Positions 1 through 6,392 of a DNA stretch of 6,758 nucleotides are shown piece by piece. Position numbers and translations under genes: made by a program. The stretch is from Candidatus Gastranaerophilales bacterium (lineage in GTDB: Bacteria; Cyanobacteriota; Vampirovibrionia; Gastranaerophilales; Gastranaerophilaceae). Below the pieces are notes generated by a model that worked only from the letters and a program-made list of their open reading frames with translations, was not told the origin of the DNA and did no database searches. Positions within the stretch are counted from its first letter, which is position 1, and each line of letters starts with the position of its first letter. The stretch covers positions 1 through 6,758 of the forward strand of contig CANQAW010000097.1 in the NCBI GenBank assembly GCA_947589525.1, given 5' to 3'.

Positions 1-814
1 GAATTTATATTTTTTAGGTCCTAAAGGAACATATACGGAACTGGGCGCTAAAAAGGCAAAAAATTTTTTAAAAAAAGATTTAAATTTAGTCCCGATATCA
101 ACTATCGCAAAAGTAGTTGATTTAGTCGACAAAGAAGATGCTTTCGGAATACTGCCTATTGAAAATTCAATTGAAGGAGTGGTACGCCCGACAATCGATT
201 CTTTACATGCAACCCGTTGTAAAATCCAAGCCCAGCTGGATATAGAAATTAAACACTGCATTGCGGGATACGGAAAAAAAGAATGTATAAAACATATTAT
301 TTCTCACCCTCAAGCTCTTCTGCAATGCCAGCAATACATATTGGAAAATTTTGACGAAAATATTGATTTAATAAGCTCCGCATCAACCGCTATGGGGCTG
401 GATATGTTGAGAACAAAAGATAAAACATACAGCGCTATCGGTTCTTTAAATCATGCAAAAGAGTTAAAACTAAACATATTTGATGAAAACATAGGAGATA
501 TTAAAGATAATAAAACAAGGTTTATTTTAATTTCAAAAAATGACTTAAAGACGGATATTACAAAAACAAGAACATCCATCATTTTTAATACCGTTAATAA
601 ATCCGGAGCATTGCTTGAAATTTTGGAAATTTTCAAAAAGCACAACGCCAATTTAATATATCTTGAATCACGCCCTTCGGGAATTGTTTTTGGAGAATAC
701 AATTTCTTTGCCGATATTGACAAAGGCAAAGAAGAAATAAAGCAAGCTCTTGATGAAGTTCAACAGCATTGCAATTACTACAAAATGTTAGGAAGCTACT
801 TTAATATAAATTAA
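1..814 (+). CDS. pheA: Prephenate dehydratase with C-terminal ACT domain (5' end at window edge)
   Basis: Converts prephenate to phenylpyruvate by decarboxylation and dehydration, the committed cytoplasmic step to phenylalanine. The first full codon is at base 2, and reading from there gives 270 residues beginning with the family's opening FLGPKGTYTE. PIENSIEG follows (ENSIEG at 161-178), then the catalytic TRF motif at 515-523. The C-terminal ACT domain carries both phenylalanine-binding signatures, GALL (605-616) and ESRP (665-676), so feedback inhibition by phenylalanine is expected from the family. Length and opening match monofunctional enzymes of about 270-290 residues. Base 1 is a G, so an ATG ending there is possible. 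A chorismate mutase domain fused further upstream cannot be excluded. The gene converges on the unknown gene on the other strand, 33 bases away. Identity is certain; only the start is open. Confidence 0.95.
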   Translation, partial: NLYFLGPKGTYTELGAKKAKNFLKKDLNLVPISTIAKVVDLVDKEDAFGILPIENSIEGVVRPTIDSLHATRCKIQAQLDIEIKHCIAGYGKKECIKHIISHPQALLQCQQYILENFDENIDLISSASTAMGLDMLRTKDKTYSAIGSLNHAKELKLNIFDENIGDIKDNKTRFILISKNDLKTDITKTRTSIIFNTVNKSGALLEILEIFKKHNANLIYLESRPSGIVFGEYNFFADIDKGKEEIKQALDEVQQHCNYYKMLGSYFNIN

Positions 815-825
815 AATAACTTCCT
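790..825 (+). terminator. Possible weak terminator hairpin at the end of pheA
   Basis: AGGAAG at 790-795 pairs exactly with CTTCCT at 820-825. The stem extends by GTT/AAC if one G at 826 is bulged. The loop is long (24 bases, AT-rich) and contains the pheA stop codon. Downstream there is only a short interrupted T tract (CCTTTTCG, then TTTATTTCT). The position at the end of pheA, facing a convergent gene, suits a terminator, but the long loop and poor T run make it weak. Confidence 0.25.
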
Positions 826-847
826 GAACACCTTTTCGTCTTTATTT

Positions 848-1720
848 CTATGCAAAATTTGTTTTTAAGTTTTCGGTTACATTTTTTACTTTGTTTGAAA
901 GAACTTTTCTTGAGGAGCTTAGAAAACTGTCTTCGCCAAACGCTTGAGCGAGGTTATTTCTGTTAACTTTTGAAAATATACCGCTGTGTATAACATTATT
1001 ACATGCAGCACCGCCTATAACTCCGCCTACCGCACCTGATATAAGCGCATTGGATGCGGTTGAGTTAAGTAAATCGGCAGTGTTAAATTCTTTATCCTCA
1101 TCTAACACAACATCCGTTAAGTAAGAAGATGAGCCTGAAATTGCACCGCAAGATAAACCGCATTTTATTCCGTTTTTGACAGAAGTTGCAAAATTAATTT
1201 GACCGCTCGCCCTGCCTTTAAATATACCCGAAGAAACTGCGCTTGTCATACCCGTAACGGCGCCGGAAACCACATCATGTGCAATTTCTTTAACATCAAG
1301 AGCATCTCTTTGAACTTCGTTTGTTGCTCTGTCTAACAAATTTGCACCGGATTTAATTAAAGCACCTACCGGCGCACCCAGAAGCGCAGTCGTCCAGCCA
1401 ATGGGACCTGTTCCTGCAGTTGCCGTAACATAAGCGATTGCGCCGATACCGGTTGCTATATTTGTAAGCAAATCAACGGTATTTTCCTGTTTCTTTTCAA
1501 AATCTTCAATATAACCGACTGCTTCTTCAAAGCTTATATAGCCCGATTTGTATTTTTCAAGCATTTTTTCACAGTCTTTTTCACTTTTTCCGAAAGTTGT
1601 AAATTCTTTTACATTATTCCAGAATTTACCTAAAACCCCCTGTTTTGAATGAATATCCTTCAACTTGGATTCAAGTTCGAGATAATTCACACTGCTGAAA
1701 TTTTCTGCACCATAAACCAT
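848..1720 (-). CDS. Unknown 290-residue protein with glycine/alanine-rich hydrophobic body
   Basis: Not recognised. Residues 1-82 are charged and probably helical (many K/E, e.g. EKMLEKYKSG). Residues 82-125 are almost uncharged and rich in G, A, T and I (GIGAIAYVTATAGTGPIGW), and could form a membrane hairpin or glycine zipper. Residues 126-250 alternate small-residue helices with short polar stretches. SGAVTG...SGIF (152-167) recurs as SGAVGG...SGIF (228-249), which suggests an internal duplication of roughly 75 residues. Residues 250-290 are basic and polar. There is no signal peptide. The ATG at 1720 is the only reasonable start; an AAAGG lies 12 bases upstream, a loose ribosome site. The gene looks less AT-rich than its neighbours. 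Glycine-rich bodies of this kind occur in pre-toxin regions of polymorphic toxins and in membrane-inserting effectors, but no toxin domain or immunity gene is visible. The reading frame is convincing; the function is open. Confidence 0.8.
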   Translation of the reverse strand: MVYGAENFSSVNYLELESKLKDIHSKQGVLGKFWNNVKEFTTFGKSEKDCEKMLEKYKSGYISFEEAVGYIEDFEKKQENTVDLLTNIATGIGAIAYVTATAGTGPIGWTTALLGAPVGALIKSGANLLDRATNEVQRDALDVKEIAHDVVSGAVTGMTSAVSSGIFKGRASGQINFATSVKNGIKCGLSCGAISGSSSYLTDVVLDEDKEFNTADLLNSTASNALISGAVGGVIGGAACNNVIHSGIFSKVNRNNLAQAFGEDSFLSSSRKVLSNKVKNVTENLKTNFA

Positions 1721-1788
1721 ACTAAAAACTAACCTTTATAATTACACACATTTATATAAAGTATTTTTTTAATACAAAATTGCGCATT

Positions 1789-1805
1789 TGTTAAAATTTT
1801 TAACA
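1789..1805. promoter_or_regulatory. 17-base palindrome, candidate operator
   Basis: TGTTAAAA (1789-1796) and TTTTAACA (1798-1805) are exact reverse complements around a single central T. The site lies between two divergent start codons, about 50 bases upstream of the TATAAT box of the rightward operon and about 70 bases upstream of the leftward start codon. That is a suitable place for a dimeric regulator acting on either or both genes. No regulator gene is present in the window, and AT-rich DNA gives such palindromes by chance more often than balanced DNA does. Confidence 0.35.
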
Positions 1806-1833
1806 CAATATTTTGTAAATAATCTTAACATCT

Positions 1834-1862
1834 TTAATAGAGCCAAAAAATTAGCGTATAAT
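1834..1862 (+). promoter_or_regulatory. Probable sigma-70-type promoter for the DUF1015-GH13-DUF815 operon
   Basis: A consensus TATAAT lies at 1857-1862. At a 17-base spacing the -35 position reads TTAATA (1834-1839), a poor match to TTGACA. Transcription would start near 1869, leaving a leader of about 20 bases before the ATG at 1889. The perfect -10 box and the short leader support it; the -35 box is weak. Confidence 0.5.
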
Positions 1863-1878
1863 AAAATTAGAGATACTT

Positions 1879-1883
1879 GGGGA
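1879..1883 (+). promoter_or_regulatory. Ribosome binding site setting the DUF1015 start
   Basis: GGGGA sits 5 bases upstream of the ATG at 1889. This favours that ATG over the in-frame TTG at 1877, which overlaps the ribosome site and would add only four residues. Confidence 0.7.
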
Positions 1884-1888
1884 TAAAA

Positions 1889-3133
1889 ATGGAAATACAG
1901 CCTATAGAAGCAATAGTATACAATCAAGATAAAATAAACATTAAAGATGTAATTGCTCCGCCTTATGATGTTATTGATAAAAACTATCAAAACGAATTGT
2001 ATGAAAGAAGTGATTATAATATCGTAAGAATAATTTTAACAAAAGAGGAAAATAAATATAAAACGGCTTCAAAATACTTTGAGGATTGGAAAGAAAAAGA
2101 AATTTTAATTAAAACCAAAAAGCCTTCAATCTTTTATATAATCCAACAATATAAAAACGAAAAAGGAAAACTTATAGAAAGAAAAGGTTTTATTGCCAGA
2201 AATAAAATTGAGGATTTTTCGTCCAAGAAAATTCTCCCCCACGAATACACAATGGGAGGCCCTAAACAGGACAGGTATAATCTTGTAAGCACCGCAAAAG
2301 CATTTTTTTCTCAAATTTTTATGGTTTATCAGGACGATAAACAAATTATCGAAAAAGAAATTTTACCCAAATATATAAATCAGTCTCCTTACATCAACGT
2401 GACAGATGATTTGGGAGTTAAAAATATTGTATATTTAATAGATGATATTGAAGATATCAAATTAATTCAAGAAACCCTTAAAGATAAAACTCTTTTAATT
2501 GCAGACGGACATCACAGGTACGAAACTTCCATGAAATATTCTCTTGAACATAAAGAAAATAAAAAAGCTCAATATGTGATGAGTTATTTCACAAATGCAA
2601 AAGATAAAAATCTTGTTATATATCCCACTCACAGGGTAATTGAAAAAAATTTCGGAAAACAAACAATTTTAGACGCGGTTAAGAAATACTACAACATTGA
2701 AACAGTGAAAAACAAAGATGCTTTTTTGGAAAAAATCGAAATTGAAAACAAAAAGCAAATAACAACAGGTCTTGTTTTAAAAGACGACGACAATTTTTAT
2801 ATTTTAAAATTAAAACAAAACGCAAACAAAGAAATAAACACTCCTTCGGAACTGCAAAATCTTGATTTGGTTGTTTTGCATGAACTGATTTTAAAAAAAG
2901 AATTAAATTATTCTCAAGAAGAATTAATGGCGCAAGACGGAATAAAATATGAAAAAAGAGAAAATACGGCTTTTAATTCAATAAAAGAAAATGCAAGCGC
3001 AGTATTTATAATGGCTTATCCTAAAATGGAAGACATTTTAAACATCTCAAAGGCAGGATTAAGAATGCCTCAAAAATCTACCTATTTTTATCCTAAATTA
3101 TTATCCGGACTTGTAATAAATCCGCTTGAATAA
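1889..3133 (+). CDS. DUF1015-family protein
   Basis: A 414-residue full-length member of the widespread DUF1015 family. Three family motifs are visible: APPYDV at residues 23-28, the LPHEYT motif at 116-121, and the signature DGHHRYE at 206-212. The protein is soluble, with no signal peptide or membrane segment. Its function is not established. The DGHHR signature resembles the GxHR-type nucleotide-binding motif of the ParB/sulfiredoxin-like fold, which includes the archaeal free-serine kinase SerK. From memory, family members often sit beside serine biosynthesis genes in clostridia. A phosphotransfer role is therefore a reasonable inference, but no serine pathway gene lies in this window. 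It is the first gene of the apparent operon, with its own promoter and ribosome site, and ends 8 bases before the debranching enzyme gene. Family assignment is firm; function is not. Confidence 0.9.
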   Translation: MEIQPIEAIVYNQDKINIKDVIAPPYDVIDKNYQNELYERSDYNIVRIILTKEENKYKTASKYFEDWKEKEILIKTKKPSIFYIIQQYKNEKGKLIERKGFIARNKIEDFSSKKILPHEYTMGGPKQDRYNLVSTAKAFFSQIFMVYQDDKQIIEKEILPKYINQSPYINVTDDLGVKNIVYLIDDIEDIKLIQETLKDKTLLIADGHHRYETSMKYSLEHKENKKAQYVMSYFTNAKDKNLVIYPTHRVIEKNFGKQTILDAVKKYYNIETVKNKDAFLEKIEIENKKQITTGLVLKDDDNFYILKLKQNANKEINTPSELQNLDLVVLHELILKKELNYSQEELMAQDGIKYEKRENTAFNSIKENASAVFIMAYPKMEDILNISKAGLRMPQKSTYFYPKLLSGLVINPLE

Positions 3134-3137
3134 GGTG
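3132..3137 (+). promoter_or_regulatory. Ribosome binding site of the GH13 gene overlapping the DUF1015 stop
   Basis: AAGGTG overlaps the TAA stop (3131-3133) of the upstream gene and lies 4 bases before the ATG at 3142. The overlap suggests that translation of the two genes is coupled. Confidence 0.5.
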
Positions 3138-3141
3138 AAAA

Positions 3142-4545
3142 ATGGACGAAATAATTGCAAAAGACACTGCATCACTGGGTGCTAAATATAACAAAAATAC
3201 AAAATCGGTTGACTTTAAGCTGTATTCAAAAAATGCACAAAAAGTATTTTTATGTATATTTGAAAAAGCTATCGGCGAAGAAGCGATTATGACTCTCGAA
3301 ATGAAAAAAACAACGGGGGATATTTGGGAAACTTCAATAAAAGACTATATCTTAAACTGCCATGAAAAACCCGTTTTGTATGGTTTTAGAGTTTTTGGCG
3401 CAAACTGGCAGTATAAAGAAAGCTTTGTTTTGGGCTCCGATATAGGATATGTTTGCAAAATCGACAACGACGGGAACAGATTTAATCCTAACAAAATTGC
3501 CTACGACCCGTATTCAAAAGAGTTGTCTCACCACAGCACAAGCGTCAATCCCGGTTTGAGCATGTTTCGCTCGGGAGCTAATTTCCACTTAATTGATAAT
3601 CAAAAGTTTGCCCCAAAATCGGTTTATATGCCCGTTGAGGATTGCCCTATTCAAAAAATATCTTCAAGACCTTTTTTGAATGAAATTATCGGAGAGGTTC
3701 ACATTAAAGATTTAACTCAAACTCTTGCAATGACGGAAAGAGGAACATACAAGGGTGCGGGGAAATTTGCCCAAAGCATAAAAGATTTAGGCATAACCAT
3801 GGTTGAATTTTTACCGATTAACGAATTTGACTCTAAACAAAACGGTACAAACCATTGGGGATATATGCCTTTAGGATATTTTTCTCTGAATCGAAAATAT
3901 GCTTTTGATAAAACGCTCGGAAAGACTTTACAAGAATTTCGCGAAATGATAGACGAATTTCACAAAAAAGATATTAAAGTATGTCTTGATATGGTCTATA
4001 ACCACACGGGAGAAGCAGGTTTAATCAACGATAACGTACAAGATGCTCAACAGCTTTCATATTCGCTTATAGATAATTCAACATACTATAAAGTATTTCA
4101 AGACGGTCACTACCGCTCTAATTCGGGATGCGGAAACGATTTTAACGCATCAAGCGAAGGTGCTTTTAATTTAATTATAGATTCTTTGGTTTATTGGGTA
4201 AATCAAGGAGTTGATGCCTTCAGATTTGACCTTGCGGCGGCATTATTGGAAAACAGCGACACATGCAAAGAAATATACGACAATATTGACTCCCTTGCAG
4301 GAAAATTAAAACAAAAATTAAAAGAAAAAGGAATAAATGTTATTGATGATTTTTCACAAAATCAAAGCGGGGTTGTTTTGATAGCCGAACCTTGGACTTG
4401 CGGGGGATGTGAATGTTATCATCTGGGAAATTTCCCCGATTTTTGGGCGGAATGGAATGATGTAACAAGAGATACCATAAGGAAAATAACAATAAGACCA
4501 AATGAGATTACCCCCGAACAAATCAGACATTTCAAAATAAAATAA
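3142..4545 (+). CDS. glgX: GH13 debranching enzyme, N-terminal fragment (CBM48 plus catalytic regions I-III)
   Basis: This 467-residue frame starts at an ATG with AAGGTG 4 bases upstream. Residues about 8-100 look like the CBM48/isoamylase N-terminal domain (SLGAKYN...FKLYSKNA). The block typical of isoamylase and GlgX, NGTNHWGYMPLGYFS, starts at residue 234. Region I is DMVYNH at 283-288. Region II is FRFDLA from 360, with D363 as the nucleophile. Region III is IAEPW at 414-418, with E416 as the acid/base. FPDFWAEWND follows, as in GlgX. After E416 the sequence reads WTCGGCECYHLG, with three cysteines, similar to the plant isoamylase WDCGG context. The fragment ends at an AT-rich out-of-frame TAA before region IV. 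It therefore lacks the transition-state-stabilising aspartate and most of the barrel's last strands, and should be inactive alone. Confidence 0.85.
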   Translation: MDEIIAKDTASLGAKYNKNTKSVDFKLYSKNAQKVFLCIFEKAIGEEAIMTLEMKKTTGDIWETSIKDYILNCHEKPVLYGFRVFGANWQYKESFVLGSDIGYVCKIDNDGNRFNPNKIAYDPYSKELSHHSTSVNPGLSMFRSGANFHLIDNQKFAPKSVYMPVEDCPIQKISSRPFLNEIIGEVHIKDLTQTLAMTERGTYKGAGKFAQSIKDLGITMVEFLPINEFDSKQNGTNHWGYMPLGYFSLNRKYAFDKTLGKTLQEFREMIDEFHKKDIKVCLDMVYNHTGEAGLINDNVQDAQQLSYSLIDNSTYYKVFQDGHYRSNSGCGNDFNASSEGAFNLIIDSLVYWVNQGVDAFRFDLAAALLENSDTCKEIYDNIDSLAGKLKQKLKEKGINVIDDFSQNQSGVVLIAEPWTCGGCECYHLGNFPDFWAEWNDVTRDTIRKITIRPNEITPEQIRHFKIK

Positions 4546-4548
4546 AAA
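4536..4548 (+). repeat. AAAAT-type short repeat at the frameshift site
   Basis: The stretch from 4534 reads AAAATAAAATAAAAA, two AAAAT units followed by five A. Removing one unit joins the two halves in frame as HFKIKTINYIASHDG. Adding a single A gives HFKNKIKTINY instead. Both repairs read sensibly, so the repeat is the likely point of slippage, whether biological or technical. Confidence 0.55.
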
Positions 4549-4583
4549 CCATAAATTATATTGCTTCCCACGACGGCTTTACG

Positions 4584-5237
4584 TTGTTTGATTTAAATAA
4601 CTATGATTGCAAAAGCCCCTCTACTCAAGGGGGTTCATCTTGGGAAATTTGTTCAAGCTATTCAAATAAAACGGACTTATCAATTAATGCCATAAGAAAA
4701 CAGCTTGTGTTGTTATTCTGCTCTTTTGGAGTTCCCATGATACAAATCGGAGATATTATAATGCATTCCAAAAACGGCAACAATAATTCTTACAACAAAG
4801 ATGACACAACAAATTATTTGAATTGGCAAAAAGTTTTAAACAAAAGTTCATTTGAAAACAAAATGATGGAATTTATAAGAAATCTTATAGGCTTCAGAAA
4901 AGAAAACAAAATATTTACAAATAAAGACTTTAGGAAATATTTAACATATCATTACGATAACTCCGAAATTGCCGGCACGGAAAACAGGGGATATTGGGAC
5001 AATAATAACGATAACTTTTTTGGAGTTTTAATAAATCAGGAAAAAAGAATTTATATTGCATCTTCAAAATCCGGCCAAAATTTAGAATTTATTTTGCCGA
5101 AAAATAAAGAAAATAAAAAATGGATGAAAATTATCGACACAAGCAACTTTAAAGACATTACTTTTGAAGAAAAAGAAGAAATTCACAAAAACTACATTTT
5201 AAACCCGCACGCTCTTGCAATATTTACGGAAAGCTAG
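4584..5237 (+). CDS. glgX: GH13 debranching enzyme, C-terminal fragment (region IV and C-terminal domain)
   Basis: The frame is open from 4506; the first possible initiator in it is the TTG at 4584, which has no ribosome site, so separate translation is unlikely. Before that TTG the frame encodes INYIASHDG, with the region IV HD pair at 4569-4574, the catalytic aspartate missing from the upstream fragment. After it come FGVPMIQIGD and KNGNNNSYNKDD...NYLNW, matching the GlgX block SQGVPM...GGDE...QGNNNAYCQDNE...WLDW. The usual glutamate after IGD is isoleucine here. The final 100 residues would be the C-terminal beta domain. The piece cannot be an enzyme alone, since it lacks the nucleophile and acid/base. 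It ends 2 bases before the DUF815 start. Confidence 0.7.
   Translation: MFDLNNYDCKSPSTQGGSSWEICSSYSNKTDLSINAIRKQLVLLFCSFGVPMIQIGDIIMHSKNGNNNSYNKDDTTNYLNWQKVLNKSSFENKMMEFIRNLIGFRKENKIFTNKDFRKYLTYHYDNSEIAGTENRGYWDNNNDNFFGVLINQEKRIYIASSKSGQNLEFILPKNKENKKWMKIIDTSNFKDITFEEKEEIHKNYILNPHALAIFTES
5228..5233 (+). promoter_or_regulatory. Ribosome binding site of the DUF815 gene inside the GH13 end
   Basis: GGAAAG lies 6 bases before the ATG at 5240 and within the last codons of the GH13 gene. Ribosomes finishing the upstream gene would reach the start directly, so a stop at the 4543 frameshift may reduce expression of this downstream gene. Confidence 0.5.
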
Positions 5238-5239
5238 TT

Positions 5240-6391
5240 ATGGAAGAAAATAATTTCAAAAAAACTTATTTGTTATCATATTTAATAATTAACTACGATG
5301 AAATTTTAAAAAAAGAACCCCTGCAATCATATATAAATTTAATATGCGCTTTGGGCCGTGAAAATAAAATTGAAAATATTTTAAAAGCATATAATTCTTT
5401 TTTAATTTCAATAAAAGATAAAGATTTGAAATGCGAATTAATCAAGGAATTAAATAAAACAAAAATTATAAACCAAAATGAAATCAATATCATAAAAGAA
5501 ATGTTTGATATTAAATTTCTAAATATAAAAAATTTCCTTGAAAACAAGTTCTTTGAATATAAAGACATAATCGAAAAACTTCCCCGATACACAAATTCGG
5601 ATATTGAAGTAAGCATTGATAAATCAGCGGATATTGCATGCGAAGATATTTATAAAAATAACAGGGTCTTTATTTTTGATGAAAATTTAAAAATAGAGCC
5701 TGTTGATTTCAACGAAACGACTACATTTAAAGATTTAAAAGGCTATAAAAAACAGCAGAAAATTCTCTGCCAAAATACAAAAGCTCTGTTAAACAATCAA
5801 AAAGTGAATAATGTTTTGTTATACGGTGATGCGGGATGCGGAAAATCAACAAGCGTCAGAGCGCTGTTAAACGAATTTAAAGACATTAAGCTTGTTCAAA
5901 TATTTAAAAGCAATCTTATTAATCTTGATAAATTATATTGCGAACTGAAAAAATTACCTTATAAATTTATCATTTTCGCGGATGATATAACTTTTTGCGA
6001 AGATGATGAGAAATTTTCCACCATGAAAGCAATATTGGAAGGCTCCGTAATACAATGTCCCAAAAATGCGGTAATATACGCTACCTCAAACAGACGTCAT
6101 CTTGTTAAAGAAAAGTTTCAATCAAGAATAGGGGATGAAATTCATTTAAACGATACAATAAACGAACTTAATTCTCTATCAGAGCGTTTTGGTATAAATC
6201 TTTTATTTCAAAAACCAAACAATGAAGAATTTAATTCTATTGTCTTAGAGCTTGCACAAGATAACAATATAAACATGTCAAAAGATGAACTTTTAAAGAA
6301 AGTTCAAAGGTTCGCTCTTGTTAAAGGAACAAAAAGCCCTCGTATTGCAAAACAGTTCATAGATAATTTAACTGCCGAAATTGAATTATAA
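5240..6391 (+). CDS. DUF815-family AAA+ ATPase
   Basis: A 383-residue protein. Residues 1-170 are a charged, helical N-terminal region, poorly conserved and of unknown role. The ATPase domain follows DLKGYKKQQKIL and carries Walker A GDAGCGKST at 196-204, Walker B FIIFADD at 243-249 (D248, D249), and the sensor block YATSNRRHLV from residue 280 (N284). FQSRIGDEIH follows, with a possible arginine finger, then LSERFGINLLF, a DUF815 hallmark. The family is widespread but its substrate is unknown; AAA+ membership predicts ATP-driven remodelling of a protein or nucleic acid partner. It is soluble. It starts 2 bases after the debranching enzyme gene and is last in the apparent operon. Its stop codon is one base from that of pilT on the opposite strand. 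Family assignment is firm; role unknown. Confidence 0.9.
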   Translation: MEENNFKKTYLLSYLIINYDEILKKEPLQSYINLICALGRENKIENILKAYNSFLISIKDKDLKCELIKELNKTKIINQNEINIIKEMFDIKFLNIKNFLENKFFEYKDIIEKLPRYTNSDIEVSIDKSADIACEDIYKNNRVFIFDENLKIEPVDFNETTTFKDLKGYKKQQKILCQNTKALLNNQKVNNVLLYGDAGCGKSTSVRALLNEFKDIKLVQIFKSNLINLDKLYCELKKLPYKFIIFADDITFCEDDEKFSTMKAILEGSVIQCPKNAVIYATSNRRHLVKEKFQSRIGDEIHLNDTINELNSLSERFGINLLFQKPNNEEFNSIVLELAQDNNINMSKDELLKKVQRFALVKGTKSPRIAKQFIDNLTAEIEL

Positions 6392-6392
6392 A

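Larger units (their letters stand above)
1721..1888. other. Divergent intergenic region
   Basis: These 168 very AT-rich bases separate two divergently transcribed genes and must hold both promoters. They contain a clear TATAAT and Shine-Dalgarno sequence for the rightward operon. They also hold an exact 17-base palindrome and a small GTATT/AATAC inverted repeat at 1761-1775. For the leftward gene only a weak TATAAA (complement of 1751-1756) is seen, with no recognisable -35 box. No small gene or structured RNA was found. Confidence 0.6.
3142..5237 (+). pseudogene. glgX: Isoamylase/GlgX-type glycogen debranching enzyme, frameshifted
   Basis: The two reading frames here are parts of one GH13 alpha-1,6-glucan debranching enzyme of about 690-700 residues, the usual size of GlgX/isoamylase. 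It would remove branches from glycogen-like glucan in the cytoplasm (no signal peptide). Order: CBM48-like N-terminal domain, GH13 barrel regions I-III, frameshift, region IV, C-terminal domain. The upstream frame stops at 4543-4545. The downstream frame is open from 4506 and resumes with INYIASHDGFTLFDL, the region IV block expected next. Continuity needs a net -1 shift within about 4534-4547, a stretch reading AAAATAAAATAAAAA. Both halves keep all other family motifs and show no further stop codons, so the damage is recent, a sequencing or assembly error, or phase-variable. The GlgX symbol is a family-level choice; a plain isoamylase is equally possible. Confidence 0.8.

Noticed and set aside
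451..729. Open frame of 92 codons on the minus strand
   Set aside because: Lies entirely inside pheA, opposite its conserved ACT domain; the translation shows no recognisable domain.
1761..1775. GTATT/AATAC inverted repeat with a T5 loop
   Set aside because: Five-base arms in very AT-rich DNA are expected by chance; too weak for a terminator or operator call.
1877..1879. TTG as the DUF1015 start
   Set aside because: It overlaps the GGGGA ribosome site that serves the ATG at 1889, and the family opening fits the ATG.
1769..1990. Open frame of 73 codons on the minus strand across the intergenic region
   Set aside because: Covers the promoter and start of the DUF1015 gene; hydrophobic, tyrosine-rich composition is what antisense AT-rich DNA gives.
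2126..2344. Open frame of 72 codons on the minus strand
   Set aside because: Antisense to the conserved HEYT region of DUF1015; no ribosome site or domain.
4534..4548. Programmed ribosomal or transcriptional frameshifting in the GH13 gene
   Set aside because: The A runs are only 4-5 long, no classic X XXY YYZ slippery heptamer is in the right phase, and there is no suitably spaced hairpin or upstream Shine-Dalgarno stimulator.
4616..4632. CCCCT/AGGGG hairpin downstream of the frameshift
   Set aside because: About 75 bases past the shift site, too far to stimulate recoding; inside coding sequence with no T run, so not a terminator.
5293..5616. Open frame of 107 codons on the minus strand
   Set aside because: Antisense to the DUF815 N-terminal region; phenylalanine/isoleucine-rich composition typical of a shadow frame.
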